A stretch of 64,000 nucleotides of DNA, taken from positions 30,939,106 to 31,003,105 of the forward strand of contig NC_092100.1 in NCBI RefSeq assembly GCF_045679555.1, written 5' to 3'. How positions within the stretch are numbered: the stretch's first letter is position 1; the number at the start of each line of letters is the position of its first letter. A program made the translations under genes and the position numbers. The DNA comes from Salvelinus alpinus (Eukaryota; Chordata; Actinopteri; Salmoniformes; Salmonidae). Of this stretch, positions 1 to 41,994 are shown piece by piece. The notes under the pieces were generated by a model. It saw only the letters and a list, made by a program, of their open reading frames with translations. It did no database searches and was not told where the DNA came from.

Positions 1-261
1 TCACAGCCAGGGACATCTGGCGGCTCTGCTCACTGACACCCCCCTCTCTCCAGGAACCTCTCCTCTCCCCACTGACGTGGCTCTGCTACATTCACTGGAG
101 AAAGGCTAATGTGCTCAAACAGATAGAGGCTGTAGCCCATGCAGTCCATGCAGATGAGGTGCCAGACTTGAGGCGCCGGTGAATAGTGGGGTAGCCACTC
201 AGAGGGTTTTGTCATGGAGGGTGTCCTAATGCAGCTGTGTGTCCATGTTTGTGTCTCCCAG
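1..261 (+). other. mctp2 intron (partial), upstream of first visible exon
   Basis: I find no exon encoding the first C2 domain or its linker here. It ends in a pyrimidine-rich acceptor (tgtctcccag) at 261. No repeat recognised. Confidence 0.6.
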
Positions 262-30698
<30,437 letters not shown>

Positions 30699-31597
30699 AC
30701 CCCTTGGACGTGCTGGATGAAAGGACCAGGCTCCTTCTGAGAATGGCACAGCCCAGTCTGCTACGATGACAACGCTCCGGTGCCAGCAGAACCTGCGACC
30801 CCTTATCCCCCTGCTCCCCCCTCTCCCGTGCCCCGTGCTGCGGGGGTGCCATCAGCCGCTCTCCCGCTTGTGTGTCTGCCACCCCCCTGACAGGGGCTGT
30901 GCACTGCACCGGGCTAGGAGGGCAGCACATGGAGCTGTCAATCACAGAGTCAGAGACGCAGTCCGCCCACTCCAGCCCAGCTTGCATCCATTCATGCATT
31001 TTATAAAAAGAATGAGAGGTAGAGTTTGGTTTAACTCAAACCACTGCTGTTTTACTTTTATGGATTTGAGTAGTAACACCTTGATCTGACTTGACAGGCT
31101 CATTCCATCAAGGCTGTGTAAAATATTCTGCAGTCAAACTCTTTTCATTATGTAATCCAATATTTGTGCTGGATGTGTGTGCAACATAAGTTAAACATTC
31201 CCCTTTTGCTACTATTTCTGTCAAGTCTATGCATACAATTTGATGTTTACGTTGGATTTATTCAACATATGCACCACACGAAACACACTGCAACTGCCTC
31301 TGCAACGCAATGCTGCAAGTCAAACACAGCGTTCCATTGGAAATTAATGTACTTCTGGCATACAAAATGCACCTTCGGTCAGATCAAGGCGTTCAACTGA
31401 ACTGCTGCAATGCTTTGACTCATTTACATTTTAATTTCATATAAGGGCAAATGGGTAAATCCAATACTGTAACTGTGCTAAATCCAGTTATTACTTTGTA
31501 GTCACATTTATTTATTATTATATATTTTTTTTTATTAACCCCCCTCTTCGGAGGACACATCTTGTTTGTTTTTTTTACAGCGTTTCTGCTACATATG
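30699..31597 (+). other. mctp2 3' UTR and downstream flank
   Basis: The 3' UTR must begin here. I see no canonical AATAAA before the repeat that starts near 31598; the first (31762-31767) lies inside that repeat. The end of the transcript is therefore unresolved. No further coding sequence recognised. Confidence 0.55.
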
Positions 31598-31897
31598 ATC
31601 AAATCAAATCAAACTGTATTTGTCACATGCGCCGAATACAACAAGTGTAGACCTTACTGTGAAATAATTACTTACAAGCCCTTAACCAACAGTGCAGTTC
31701 AAGAAGAGTTAAGAAAATATTTACCAAATAAGCTAAAGTAAAAAATAATAAAAAGTAACACAATAAAATAACAATATCGAGGCTATATACAGGGGGTACC
31801 GGTACCTGGTCAATGTGCGGGGGTACAGGTTAGTCAAGGTAATTTATACATATAGGTAGGGGTGAAGTGACTATGCATAGATAATAGCAGCCGTGTA
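31598..31897. repeat. Interspersed salmonid repeat fragment (unclassified)
   Basis: Begins with gatcaaatcaaatcaaactg and continues with tatttgtcacatgcgccgaa, a sequence I recognise as very common in salmonid genomes, then ttaaccaacagtgcag and a section near 31780-31890 (gtcaatgtgcgggggtacag, gtgactatgcatagataata). I cannot name its class with confidence. It abuts the truncated Tc1 element to the right. Confidence 0.6.
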
Positions 31898-31914
31898 CAA
31901 AACAAATGGAGTAC

Positions 31915-33370
31915 CAGTCTTTATTTTTACTATTTTCTACATTGTAGAATAGTAGTAAAGACATCAAAATTATAATATCACACATATGGAATCATGTAGT
32001 AACCAAAACAGTGTTAAAAAAATCAAAATATATTGTACATTCTTCAAAGTAGGCATCCTTTGCCTTGATGACAGCTTTGCACACTCTTGGCATTCTCTCA
32101 ACCAGCTTTACCTGGAATGCTTTTCCAACAGTCTTGAAGGAGTTCCCACATATGCTGAGCACTTGTTGGCTGCTTTTCCTTCACTCTGCGGTCCAACTCA
32201 TCCCAAACCATCTAATTTTGGTTGAGGTCGGGTGATTGTGGAGGCAGGGTGATCTGAGGCAGCACTCTATCACTCTCCTTCCTGGACAAATAGCCCCTAC
32301 ACAGCCTGGTGGTGTGTTGGGGGATTGTCCTGTTGAAAAACAAATGATAGTCCCACTAAGCCCAAACCAGATGGGATGTGCCTTGAATTCTAAATAAATC
32401 GGTGTCACCAGCAAAGCACCCCCACCACATAACACCTCCTCCTCCGTGCTTTACAGTGGGAAATACACATGCGGAGATCATCCGTTCACTCACACTGCGT
32501 CTCACAATGGCACAGCGTTTGGAACCAAAAATCTCAAATTTTGACTCCAGACCAAAGCACACATTTCCACTGGTCTAATGTCCATTGCTCGTGTTTCTTG
32601 GCCCAAGCAAGTCTCTTCTTATTATTGGTGTCCTTTAGTAGTGGTTTCTTTGCAGCAATTTGACCATGAAGGCCTGATTCACACAGTCTCCTCTGAACAT
32701 TTGATGTTGAGATGTGTCTGTTACTTGAACTCTGTGAAGCATTTATTTGGGCTGCAATTTCTGAGGCTGGTAACTCTAATGAACTTATCCTCTGCAGCAG
32801 AGTTAATTCTGGGTCTTCCATTCCTGTGGCGGTCCTCATGAGAGTCAGTTTCATCATAGTGCTTGATGCTTTCTGCAACTGCACTTGAACAAACTTTCTA
32901 AATTCTTAAAATTTTCTGTATTGACTGACCTTCATGTCTTAAAATAATGATGCACTGTCATTTCTCTTTACTTATTTGAGCTGTTCTTGCCATAATATGG
33001 ACTTGGTATCTTCTGTATACCCCCCTACCTTGTCACAACACAACTGATTGGCTCAAACGCATTAAGAAGGAAATAAATTCCACAAATTAACTTTAAAGAA
33101 GGCACACCTGTTAATTGAATTGCTTTTCAGGTGACTATCTCATGAAGCTGGTTAAGAGAATGCCAAGAGTGTGCAAAGCTGTCATCAAGGCAAAGGGTGG
33201 CTATTTGAAGAATCTCAAATATAAAATATATTTGGATTTGTGTAACACTGTTTAATTTTCTACATGTTTCCATATGTGTTATTTCATAGCTTTGATGTCT
33301 TCACTATTATTCTACAATTTAGAAAATAGTAAAAATAAAGAAAAACTAAAACCTTTGACCGGTAGTGTAT
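31915..33370 (-). mobile_element. Tc1-like DNA transposon, left terminus missing
   Basis: The right end ends in ctttgaccggtagtgta, the terminal inverted repeat of a common salmonid Tc1 family. Inner repeat sequence (tttactattttctacattgt near 31926 and attctacaatttagaaaata near 33310) is present at both ends in inverted orientation. The outer tens of bases of the left terminal repeat are absent, replaced by the neighbouring repeat, so the copy cannot transpose. It carries a decayed transposase on the minus strand. Confidence 0.85.
32045..32884 (-). pseudogene. Tc1 transposase, broken
   Basis: Minus-strand fragments in shifting frames match a Tc1/mariner DDE transposase. The N-terminal DNA-binding half shows [20 protein letters not shown] and [18 protein letters not shown]. 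The catalytic half shows VKHGGGGVMWWGCF, then LPPQSPDLN-like sequence and a C-terminal WELLQDCW-like end. Frames change at about 32540 and 32370 and internal stops follow, so no intact protein is possible. A typical Tc1 transposase has about 340 residues, which fits the span. Confidence 0.85.
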
Positions 33371-36300
33371 ATCATTATTTTAATTCAAATGTCAATTCAC
33401 TGTACAATCATTTGTATAAATGACCAGAATATTTTTTATAATGAAGAATACATTTTCGGAATCGAGCCAAAGGAAAGTTTGATACATGTAACTTTGAGTT
33501 TCCAGTCTACTGTGCAACTTCTCAGGTTTCCTGTTTTGGTATGTTCTTCTTTGTATATCCTCAAATCCATTTTGTTATGAATTGTAAAATATAGAAACAA
33601 TCCCATCTCAGACTGGAGTTGTTGCAGACTGATTTTGTCCCTAACTACACTGTACTGGGGATGGATTAGGCCACTTCTATCCCTGTATACACAGTAAACA
33701 CATCTGATTGCACAACACACCCATTGGATCAGAGCTCATGCATTGGCCACCACTGTGCCTTGGTTACTGAGCTCACATCAAAGCACTGTACGTCGGTCCA
33801 GTGCGGTGGCTAATGCAACGCTTTGTTGCCTTCTCACAATAACAGGGTCCACATGAGAGAGAGCTCATCTCTCACAGAGAGTACTCCCCATCCTCAGCAC
33901 TTAGTGCTTCACATTTCCATTAAAATCACCTCCACTGCCTAATGGTGGCTACACAGACACACACGCACACACACAACTCCATGATAGTCTTTCTCTCCAT
34001 GATGGAGTTCTTGGAAGAGTAACATATGGTTTCTTTTCCATCAGACATAATCCTCAATCAGAGGGTATTTTACGGTTTGCTTCCAGGCATCTTCAAGTTA
34101 TTCACAATGATTAGCCTCAAGCACTGATGTGATGTTACTTAGAGATGATTATTGGTGTGTTTGGAAGATTGTTTTAGATCTTATATGTATTAGATTTGAG
34201 TGTGATGATTTTCAAACAGTTTTATCCTTGATGGGCCTACATTAACTGGCTCTTTCATTGCCTTTGAGAAATTACTATCTCTTTTCAATGGGAAATAAAT
34301 GATTCTCATGACATTTATAGACTAAGAACATATTGCTTGATGGATCAAATCCATGTGGAATACTTTTTTCGCACATATAACAGTGGAACTTTAATCATAT
34401 AACATGTTATCAGAGTTCTTAGAGATTGGCCTTTTTTATCATTGGCTCTCCAAACAGTAGGCCATTCAAATAACTTCTTGTTAAGTTGGTGTGTTTTCTC
34501 AGTTAAATAAATAAATAAATAAATAAGTAAGCAACACTTAAAAATAGCCCTAGTTTAAGAAGAGTTTGGGCTACGGTGAGCCCTGGACCTCAGCACTGGG
34601 AATTTGTTCCTACTGATTGGTGTGCTGAGCATCCCAGTCGGGCTGCGGGCGCTCCCCCTCCTCTGCAGTAGCAAGCTGGTGAAAGAGCATCCATCTGTGC
34701 TTTGTGAAGAGTTTGATTGGCTCAGGGGGACCCGGTGGAGCCCCGGGCTATCTCTTTTGACAGCCTGATAGAGACATCACTGGGCTCTCCCAGGAGCTGC
34801 CACCAGGGGTCCATTTCAAAGTGAGGGGGAGTCGAGGTGACCCTGAGCTTCTGACGAGCTAAATCCCACACACAAGCTGAAGCCCTGCTGCATTCTGGGC
34901 TCCACTGGGGGCGGGTGGGGCTGGCATGGAGAATGAGGAGGGGTGGGGTTCCCACAGACCACTAAGGAGACCCAATGAGGTGTCCCTGAGAGGTGAAACC
35001 AATTAAGCTTCGCTCCCAGGGTACTGTTAATCATCATATTTTAACACTCCAAAAACGCCACACCAGAACGTCTGTATCTCACACATACAGTTAGATGTGT
35101 TCTGCAGTATCTTTCATCCTACAGACTCTTGTTTGGATTCAATGCAGAACTTCTGAAAATACAAAACAGAACTTTCCAAAGAGAAATACTGCAATTGCTT
35201 ACTGATGATAAATTTTTTCTGAAAGAAAGGACCAAATTACTATAAAAGGTGACATTTTGTCTTGACGTTAAAACCACTTCATGTACCATAATGTATGACA
35301 TGAGCATTGTTGGCCAATATTGATGAATTGAGCCTGGCTCTGGGGACTTCTGGGAACTAAGAGGTTGGAGCGTTCATCAGTAAAGATATTATCGAGGCAA
35401 ATTACATCATTGGCATTGAGAGGTCATGGTGAATAGGCTGTCTGCTTCGCAGATGTCAAGTCAATAGCTGAGCTTTTGGGCTTGGACACTCTGTGTAATT
35501 TTGAGTCATTCGAAGTCAACAAAATAAAGAGAATAAATAGAGAGGATTAGAACTGCCATTGCATTCTCACAGACCATACTTTCTCTCTCCTTTTTATAGA
35601 GGTAATCATATTTAATAAATTATTTATACATTTATTTCCTCCAGGGAAAAGCCCATATCTCATCAGAGGAAGCCACCATGCAATCTGGTCCCTGAATGCA
35701 TTAGAAACTCCCTGGATATTTTACAAGCTCGCTAATGAACATTTGAGCCAGTTAACATTGCCTGGATCATATTTTTTCCACTAGTTGTTGTTGTTGTTGT
35801 GCACTGCGTGGCAGTGATGTCTTCATCAGCCTGTCAAAAAAAGTGCCTGCAGCTGTGGTAGATCCCTCCCCAGAGCCTGTCACACTCCTTGTTTCCATGG
35901 TAGTCCTTCAGGCAGCACCACAGGCAGGCTGTGCGCAAGGACCCCTACAACCTGTTTTTTCAGCAGTCGCTTCTGTGATGTGTAGCTCCGAAGCGGGCGT
36001 CTAACTAGCAAGCGCAAGCGCAAACACATAGAACACTGATCCCTTCTGTCCTTCACAGGTGTACCACCCTGCCTTTCAGAGGATGCCAGCAAGGGCTTCA
36101 TTTTAATACTCCACTACACTCCGCACCTCTTTTTACTCATTGTTATATGAGGGATTTCATGATGGTTCTCTGACCTCCCATCATGGAGACACTGTATTAC
36201 CACAGTGCAGCAGAGTAACAGAGGCACTACGCTTGGTTATACTTAAAGGTGTCAAATCTATTTGGTTCTAGTCATTTGTTCTAGTTGTACCATTTGAAAA

Positions 36301-38447
36301 ACGGGCCAAAGAGATTAGCACTAAGGCCCTGAGTCTGGGCTGCCATGAATTAAAACGCCAGAGGTCAGGGCCTATCCTAAGAGGACCTTGACACCAATAA
36401 AGTGGCAGGCTTTCCTGGAATCAACTCAGTAACGAGATCCAAATGAAGGCCAGATTGTGTTGCTACAGTCCCAGATTGTTCAGCCTCCATAAGCATGTGC
36501 CTGAGGAGACTGCATGGAGAGCTTTTAAAAAGACGTCCAGGGCTTTATTCAGGTACCAGTTTGCATTGTAGGAGTCGGTTTATCCTCAAAGTCAACTAGA
36601 AAAAAGCCAATCAAACAGTTTTTATACTGTCAGTGTCACTCTTTATTCAAGAACCAGCTCTGATGACAGGGATACTAGAAAGTGCAAGAACAGGGACTGA
36701 TATGGTCTCTAGGATTAGGGTTGAAAATATGACTATGTTAACAACAAAGAGAAACATGACTGTTAATGGTGGCTGTTTCCAAAAGTCACAGTTTGCTAAT
36801 AATTTATACCGTGGTCCACTGTACTCTGTGGTGTAAAGACATTTCAAAAGCCATAATTCTTTGTAACATATCAAGAATAGATGGTAGCCTTTAACATATT
36901 AAATGAAATCATTGGCCTTTAAAAGCATCTCTCCGGGAGCAGCCTGCATTAATAAATTCAACTGATACTGCTTTAATATTATTCAGAGTGCATTAAAATG
37001 AAGCGAACAGCTGGGTTCATGGCCGGTCTCTGGAGCATTGCCTGGGTCGTGAGTGGTGGTTGAATGCAAAGCATGTCTGATGCAGTGCGGCGGCCCTGTG
37101 CGCTGGATGCAGGGCCACAAGGTCTCTGTGTTACAGGTGCAGTCCTGACAGGCGCTGCTCTTGGATCAGGGGGTCCTGGGTACTGACATGGGCCTCAGGG
37201 CAGCGACCGTTCTGCCTATCTCGGAACAATGTCACACGTGAACAGAAACCAGGGCCTTGCAGCCAATCAGGACAGCCTTGCTGTTATTACTGTGCTACTG
37301 GTACTGAGAGAATAAAGTGTTGACAAAAACTATTTCAAAATACTGTCTGTACTTTAATTAAGCTAGCTAGGGCAATGTCATTCAGAGGCATTTGCACTGG
37401 TTTCAACCTTACTTTCTTATTCTTCAAAATACCTATCCCAAGACTCCCTGAAAAACAGTGGCAAATGTTACTGTGTTTATCCTGGTAAAATAAAAAAAAT
37501 AAAAAATGAAGCTAAACAACCTTGACAAAGAAGCTTTAACATATTTGTAGGAAAAACACAGGGCTGACTTTAAAAAAAAGAAAAGCAACAGATCTGTAAA
37601 GCCTTTGTTAACTTCTTGTGTTACCTCGGTGCTCTGTACTTAGTGTGAGCGTCAGGCAACAATACACAGAATAATCTAACTGCATATTTTATTTTAATTA
37701 ACAGTGATATAACACATTGTGACTCTAAGCCTCCTGAGGAAAGAGCACAATATTTGGTTTGATGAATCTGCTAAAGCCACCGATAGTCTCGCCCGTTGCT
37801 AACCCCAGGGGAATCCGTATCATTATAGATAAGGACAGATCTCCTTTTTGTCTCACTGAAAGAGAGGGAGGGAAAAACACATTTCCACAGTGGCTGGCAC
37901 ATGTGTGACTGCAAAAATGTTCAATATTAATAGCCTTTCATCAAGGACACAATTAGGACACCTCTATTTGACACATTCTATAGCATCAGAATGAATATGT
38001 ATATGCAGTCCCTAGGAAGGAGACATAGCATAATTACAAAGTGAAATCACAGTGGACAAACCTAGTAAAATGAAGAAGCCCACAACATGACAATCAGGAG
38101 CTGATATATTTTGATCTGCTGTGAATTTAAAAGAACCAAGAGACTAAAAGTATATTATAAGCTCTATTCATAATTCACAGCCTAGGACAAGTTGTATATT
38201 TACACAAATTAGCATACATTTATACAGCTACACATTTGAAATATCAACAGCCACACAATCACACACTATACAAACATAACATGGCCATACTACTTTCATC
38301 TTATAGAGAAACCAACGGTATTGCAGGAACTACCTCTCGTATATCTTCAATCAATGTTTTTATTCAAAGCTACTTGTGTTTTTTCATTCCTCTCCTTCTT
38401 CCCCAGCACAATGCATATTGCATTTGGCCATGTATATTTTCAATAGG
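33371..38447. other. Intergenic, no gene found
   Basis: Unique-looking AT-rich sequence with a short (AAAT)n run at about 34505-34527 and a (GTT)n run near 35785. Short open frames have no recognisable domains. Some blocks (for example 36885-37045) could be conserved non-coding elements, judged by composition only. Confidence 0.6.
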
Positions 38448-38821
38448 TGTCACGACTTCCGCCGGCTCCTCTTCTTGTTCGGGTGGCGTTCGGCGATCGA
38501 TGTCACCGGCTTTCTAGCCATCGCCGCTCCATTTTTCATATTTCCATTTGTCTTGTCTTGTTTTCATACACCTGGTTTTCATTTCCCCAATCAATCTACT
38601 TGTATTTAACCCTCTGTTTCCCATCATGTTTTGTGTGTAATTGTCTTCATGTCAAGTGATGTTCGTTAAGCGCTTTACTTAATTGTTCCGTTTTTTGAGC
38701 GTGTTTGTTTTGTTGTGCTCCCGGTTTGGAACTATAATAAAGTGCGCTTTATTTAATATTACTCTGCTCTCCTGCACCTGACTTCACCTTCATTCACATC
38801 TTGACAATAGGTTTATCCTCT
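38443..38821 (+). mobile_element. Solo LTR of a Ty3/gypsy-type element
   Basis: The LTR spans 38448-38816, starts TGTCACG and ends TTGACA, and is bordered by a perfect 5-bp duplication atagg (38443-38447 and 38817-38821). Inside are a TATA-like tatttaac near 38601 and a polyadenylation signal aataaa near 38739. A solo LTR with intact target duplication is the product of recombination between the two LTRs of one insertion. Confidence 0.88.
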
Positions 38822-39856
38822 TGCTTATTAATTTGATGCTTGAATTAAAGTGGGAAATCCTAATAAACATAGCTTTATAGATGATGTATCACTCTTCTAA
38901 ATCTGATCAACAGTGGTCCTTTTAAGTTTCTGAAATGACTGCAGTTAGGCTACACATGACTGTGAAGGTTCTGTGGCAAAACCCTTTGTTGCTGAGTTTT
39001 AACTGTGAGTGAAGTAATGTTTAAGCCTGGACAGTGTGTGTTTGTTTGGCTGGGCAGTTGAGTGAAGAGAATAACCCCATGGAGTTCACCTCCAACACAG
39101 CAGCAGCCTTCTCCTCAGTAGTAGTGTCAGAGTGACACCAGACCAGTGTGCCAGGCAGCAGCAGATACCATCAGGCCCACTAACCAGGCCTGCTAATTAC
39201 TGTCTCCTAACAGGTCCTCCAGTGCTGAGGCAATGTATGCTCTCATTTCAGATTAAAAAATAAATGCATATGGAAAAAAGGATCAATTACAGGAAGGGAC
39301 AGAAAAAAATCCATCCTCTAGCAGAGTAATTAGACGTAGACTTTCATTGGAAGCGCTTGCTCTCTGATGAAGGTTTAAAGAGTCCAGTGGCAGAGACACT
39401 AAAACTGTGTTTTATTTACGACGCTGCCGTGTCACCCACCGGGGCCCAATTAGGCTGTGACTGATGCCTCTGAAAGCTCCTTGCTGCTCCTCTTTGACAG
39501 GAAATGAAAGCTCCAATTGCTCACGTCCTTCCACTGACCCGCAGGCTCCAGACTCTGGCTTCAACCTGTTTCACTGCAGTCTAGGCTGATGGGGAGCAAT
39601 GACTTCAACACGCCGCCACGAGAACAGCGTTTAGTTCCTCTGTGTCAACAGAACAGCGCGTCGTGATGATGAACGTTTAAGGAATACAATTCTTCAAGGC
39701 AAGTTCATAAGACACAAATTGTCTTGTAGGCTTAACCTGGACTCAGGGGTAGATGTAACATATTAAATGTAAATCTGTCTCCCTCCATATAGTATGATAC
39801 AGTATGTTACGTTTCATATGGTATATTTTAGTTTGTGGATGTCCATCATCCATTTC
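38822..39856. other. Intergenic, no gene found
   Basis: No repeat or coding sequence recognised. Short open frames lack domain matches. Confidence 0.6.
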
Positions 39857-39978
39857 ATATTCCGTCTCTCACAGTTGAAGTGTACCTATGATAAAAAATG
39901 ACAGACCTCTACATGCTTTGTAAGTAGGAAAACCTGCAAAATCGTCAGTGTATCAAATACTTGTTCTCCCCACTGTAT
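39857..39978. mobile_element. Terminal fragment of a Tc1-like transposon
   Basis: Ends in caaatacttgttctccccac then tgta, the terminal repeat of another common salmonid/teleost Tc1 family, preceded by its usual subterminal sequence (gacctctacatgctttgtaa). Only this end is present. Confidence 0.75.
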
Positions 39979-40084
39979 GTTATGAATTGCAATTCATACA
40001 ATATGTTACGAATTTGCAGTAAGTATGATATGTTACGAATTCCAATTTCTTGTGCCTAAAGTTAGCTAGGTGGCAAATGTTAAC

Positions 40085-40160
40085 TAGGCTAGGGGTTAAG
40101 GTTAGGATTAGGAGTTAGGGTTAGAGGTTAATGTTAGGGTTAGAGGTTAATGTTAGGGGA
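40085..40160 (+). repeat. Degenerate TTAGGG-like (telomere-type) repeats
   Basis: About ten irregular units resembling ggttag, gttaggg and gaggttaatgttaggg, with a near-perfect local 18-bp duplication (gttagaggttaatgttag). Short interstitial repeats of this kind are common in fish genomes and need not mark an old chromosome end. Confidence 0.7.
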
Positions 40161-40251
40161 AAGGTTATCTAACATGCTAAGTAGTTGCAAAGTAGATAAA
40201 AAGTAGCAAGTAGTGGCAAAGTTTCAAATTAGCTAAAAGTCCATGATGTGA

Positions 40252-41008
40252 TTAGGGGAACCACATGTCCCGGATTGTGCAGATCAGTCACGCATTTTAG
40301 CCCTTTGTCACACATTTTATCAAAAAAATTTAAAACCACTAATTTGCAAAAAAAGTTGATTTGTCCCTTGTTTCAGTCAGACATTCCAACCTGTCTCTTT
40401 TGCAGTAAAGTTATGCTTTTGACAATATATACAGTATATCATAAGGATGTGGTACTGATGATGTTAAACACGTTTCTAATCGTTCTTGAGATCTGATATT
40501 CTGCTCAACGGAAGATGCGAGGTAAGCCAATGTCATATCATCAACCAATCACTTTTATCAAATCCTTTCGGTCAAAATTCCAGCTAAACTTGGAGAAGAC
40601 AGCTAACTAAAGCGTGCGTCTGACAAAGAGCTAAAAAAGTAAGTAAATAGCTGTATTAGAGTGAAAATATATAAGGTGATTTTGTTAAACTTGTGAGGCT
40701 CTCCATGCTCATTAGTTGCTCATTCAACATATTTTCTGCTACTTTACTCAATGCAGTTTTCAATGTCTCCCTTCAATGTCTCCTTGAGACCAACCAGAAA
40801 TGTTTCCATGGCCAAATATTCCCAAATGTTCATAAAACAGCCACACATTTTTTCTCTCCTTTCTGCTTTACCAAATTTTGCATGGGGCAAAAGAGTAGGC
40901 TTCAATTAGCTAGTTCGGTGCAGCGGGCATTCTGTGCAGCAGGACGAGGATTTTTGCGACAATACCCAAATTGTCCTGCATTTGGGTATTGGAAATGTGG
41001 TCACCCTA
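40252..41008. mobile_element. Putative non-autonomous DNA transposon (MITE-like)
   Basis: The left edge (aggggaaccacatgtcccgg) and the reverse complement of the right edge (agggtgaccacatttccaat) form imperfect inverted termini; the left sequence is one I recognise from fish repeats. No transposase frame. A 12-bp perfect hairpin (caatacccaaat / atttgggtattg, 40960-40991) lies just inside the right end. Confidence 0.5.
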
Positions 41009-41512
41009 TATGTGATTCTAACACGCAACCTTTGGGTTGCTAGACGTGTGTGTTTTATATGCCCACCCATTCACCCTGACTAACTATCCTCCTTCGTTTT
41101 TGCCTTAAGTAAGCTTCTGTCTTATGTAACCATACCAAACGTAACATATACAAATTTGAGTGTCACAGTTTTACATTTACTATGCTACGTCTTTGAGGCT
41201 AGGCTGGTAGGCTATACATTTACTATCATGCATGGCTACCTCCTGTACTGTTTCTTAGATTGAGATGTTAAACAACATCTACTGTACAGTGCTGCAGCAT
41301 AATGAATGAGCGGGTCTCTTACCTACATGAGGGAGCTGTGTGGCTGTTCCACAAGAAAAGGTCCTGATTGCCATGTTGGATTGCATTCTTATATCAGCTT
41401 CAGACAGTTTGTCAGAGTAATTTTCTTAATTAACTGTGATGTGCTCTGATTAAACTGATATTTACCAATTTACATCCTTTTAGGCCGTGTTGAGCTTTGA
41501 ATTGCCTTTCAT
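41009..41512. other. Intergenic, no gene found
   Basis: No coding sequence or clear repeat recognised. Confidence 0.55.
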
Positions 41513-41876
41513 TGTAACGGCTTTCTTCTGTGGACGAAGGAGAGCACCAAAGCGCAGCGTGGTTAGTGTTCATCATGTTTAATAAAGACAATAAACGTGA
41601 ACACTACAAAATACAAAACAACAAATGTGAAAAACCGAAACAGTTCTGTCTGGTGCAGACACACGAAGACAGAAGACAACCACCCACAAAACCCAACACA
41701 AAACAGGATACCTAAATATGGTTCCCAATCAGAGACAATGACTAACACCTGCTTCTGATTGAGAACCATCAGGCCAAACATAGAAACGGGAAAACTAGAC
41801 ACACAACATAGAATCACTCAGCTCACGTCCTGACCAACACTAAAACAAAGAAAACACAAAATAACTATGGTCAGAA
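41513..41876 (-). repeat. Gypsy-type LTR in minus orientation
   Basis: Read on the minus strand it starts near cacgttctgaccatag and ends gccgttaca; it contains tctctgattgggaaccatat and gttctcaatcagaagcaggt, signatures of a frequent salmonid LTR family. Its outermost 5' bases (tgt) and the adjoining polypurine tract are missing, so the border with the internal sequence at about 41877 is a deletion junction. Confidence 0.75.
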
Positions 41877-41975
41877 CGTGGTCTGGGTGGGCATCTGTCC
41901 GCGGTGGCGGCACTGGCGCAGGACGTGGACCCCACTCCACCATAGTCTTTGTCCGCTTTAGTGTCCTCCTAGGAA
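41877..41975 (-). repeat. Internal 3' end of a minus-oriented gypsy copy
   Basis: The plus-strand sequence gtctgggtgggcatctgtcc and onward (with caccatagtctttgtccgct) is the diverged reverse complement of 43770-43857. Together with the LTR to its left it forms the 3' end of one element in minus orientation, facing the plus-oriented element that follows. Confidence 0.7.
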
Positions 41976-41994
41976 CGGAGACGCACAGCCTCCT

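Noticed and set aside
30766..31089. 107-codon frame downstream of the mctp2 stop
   Set aside because: Lies in the presumed 3' UTR, has no domain resemblance and no conserved MCTP tail.
40085..40160. Relic of an ancestral chromosome fusion (interstitial telomere)
   Set aside because: The array is short, irregular and embedded among transposon fragments; such sequences are common in fish without any fusion.
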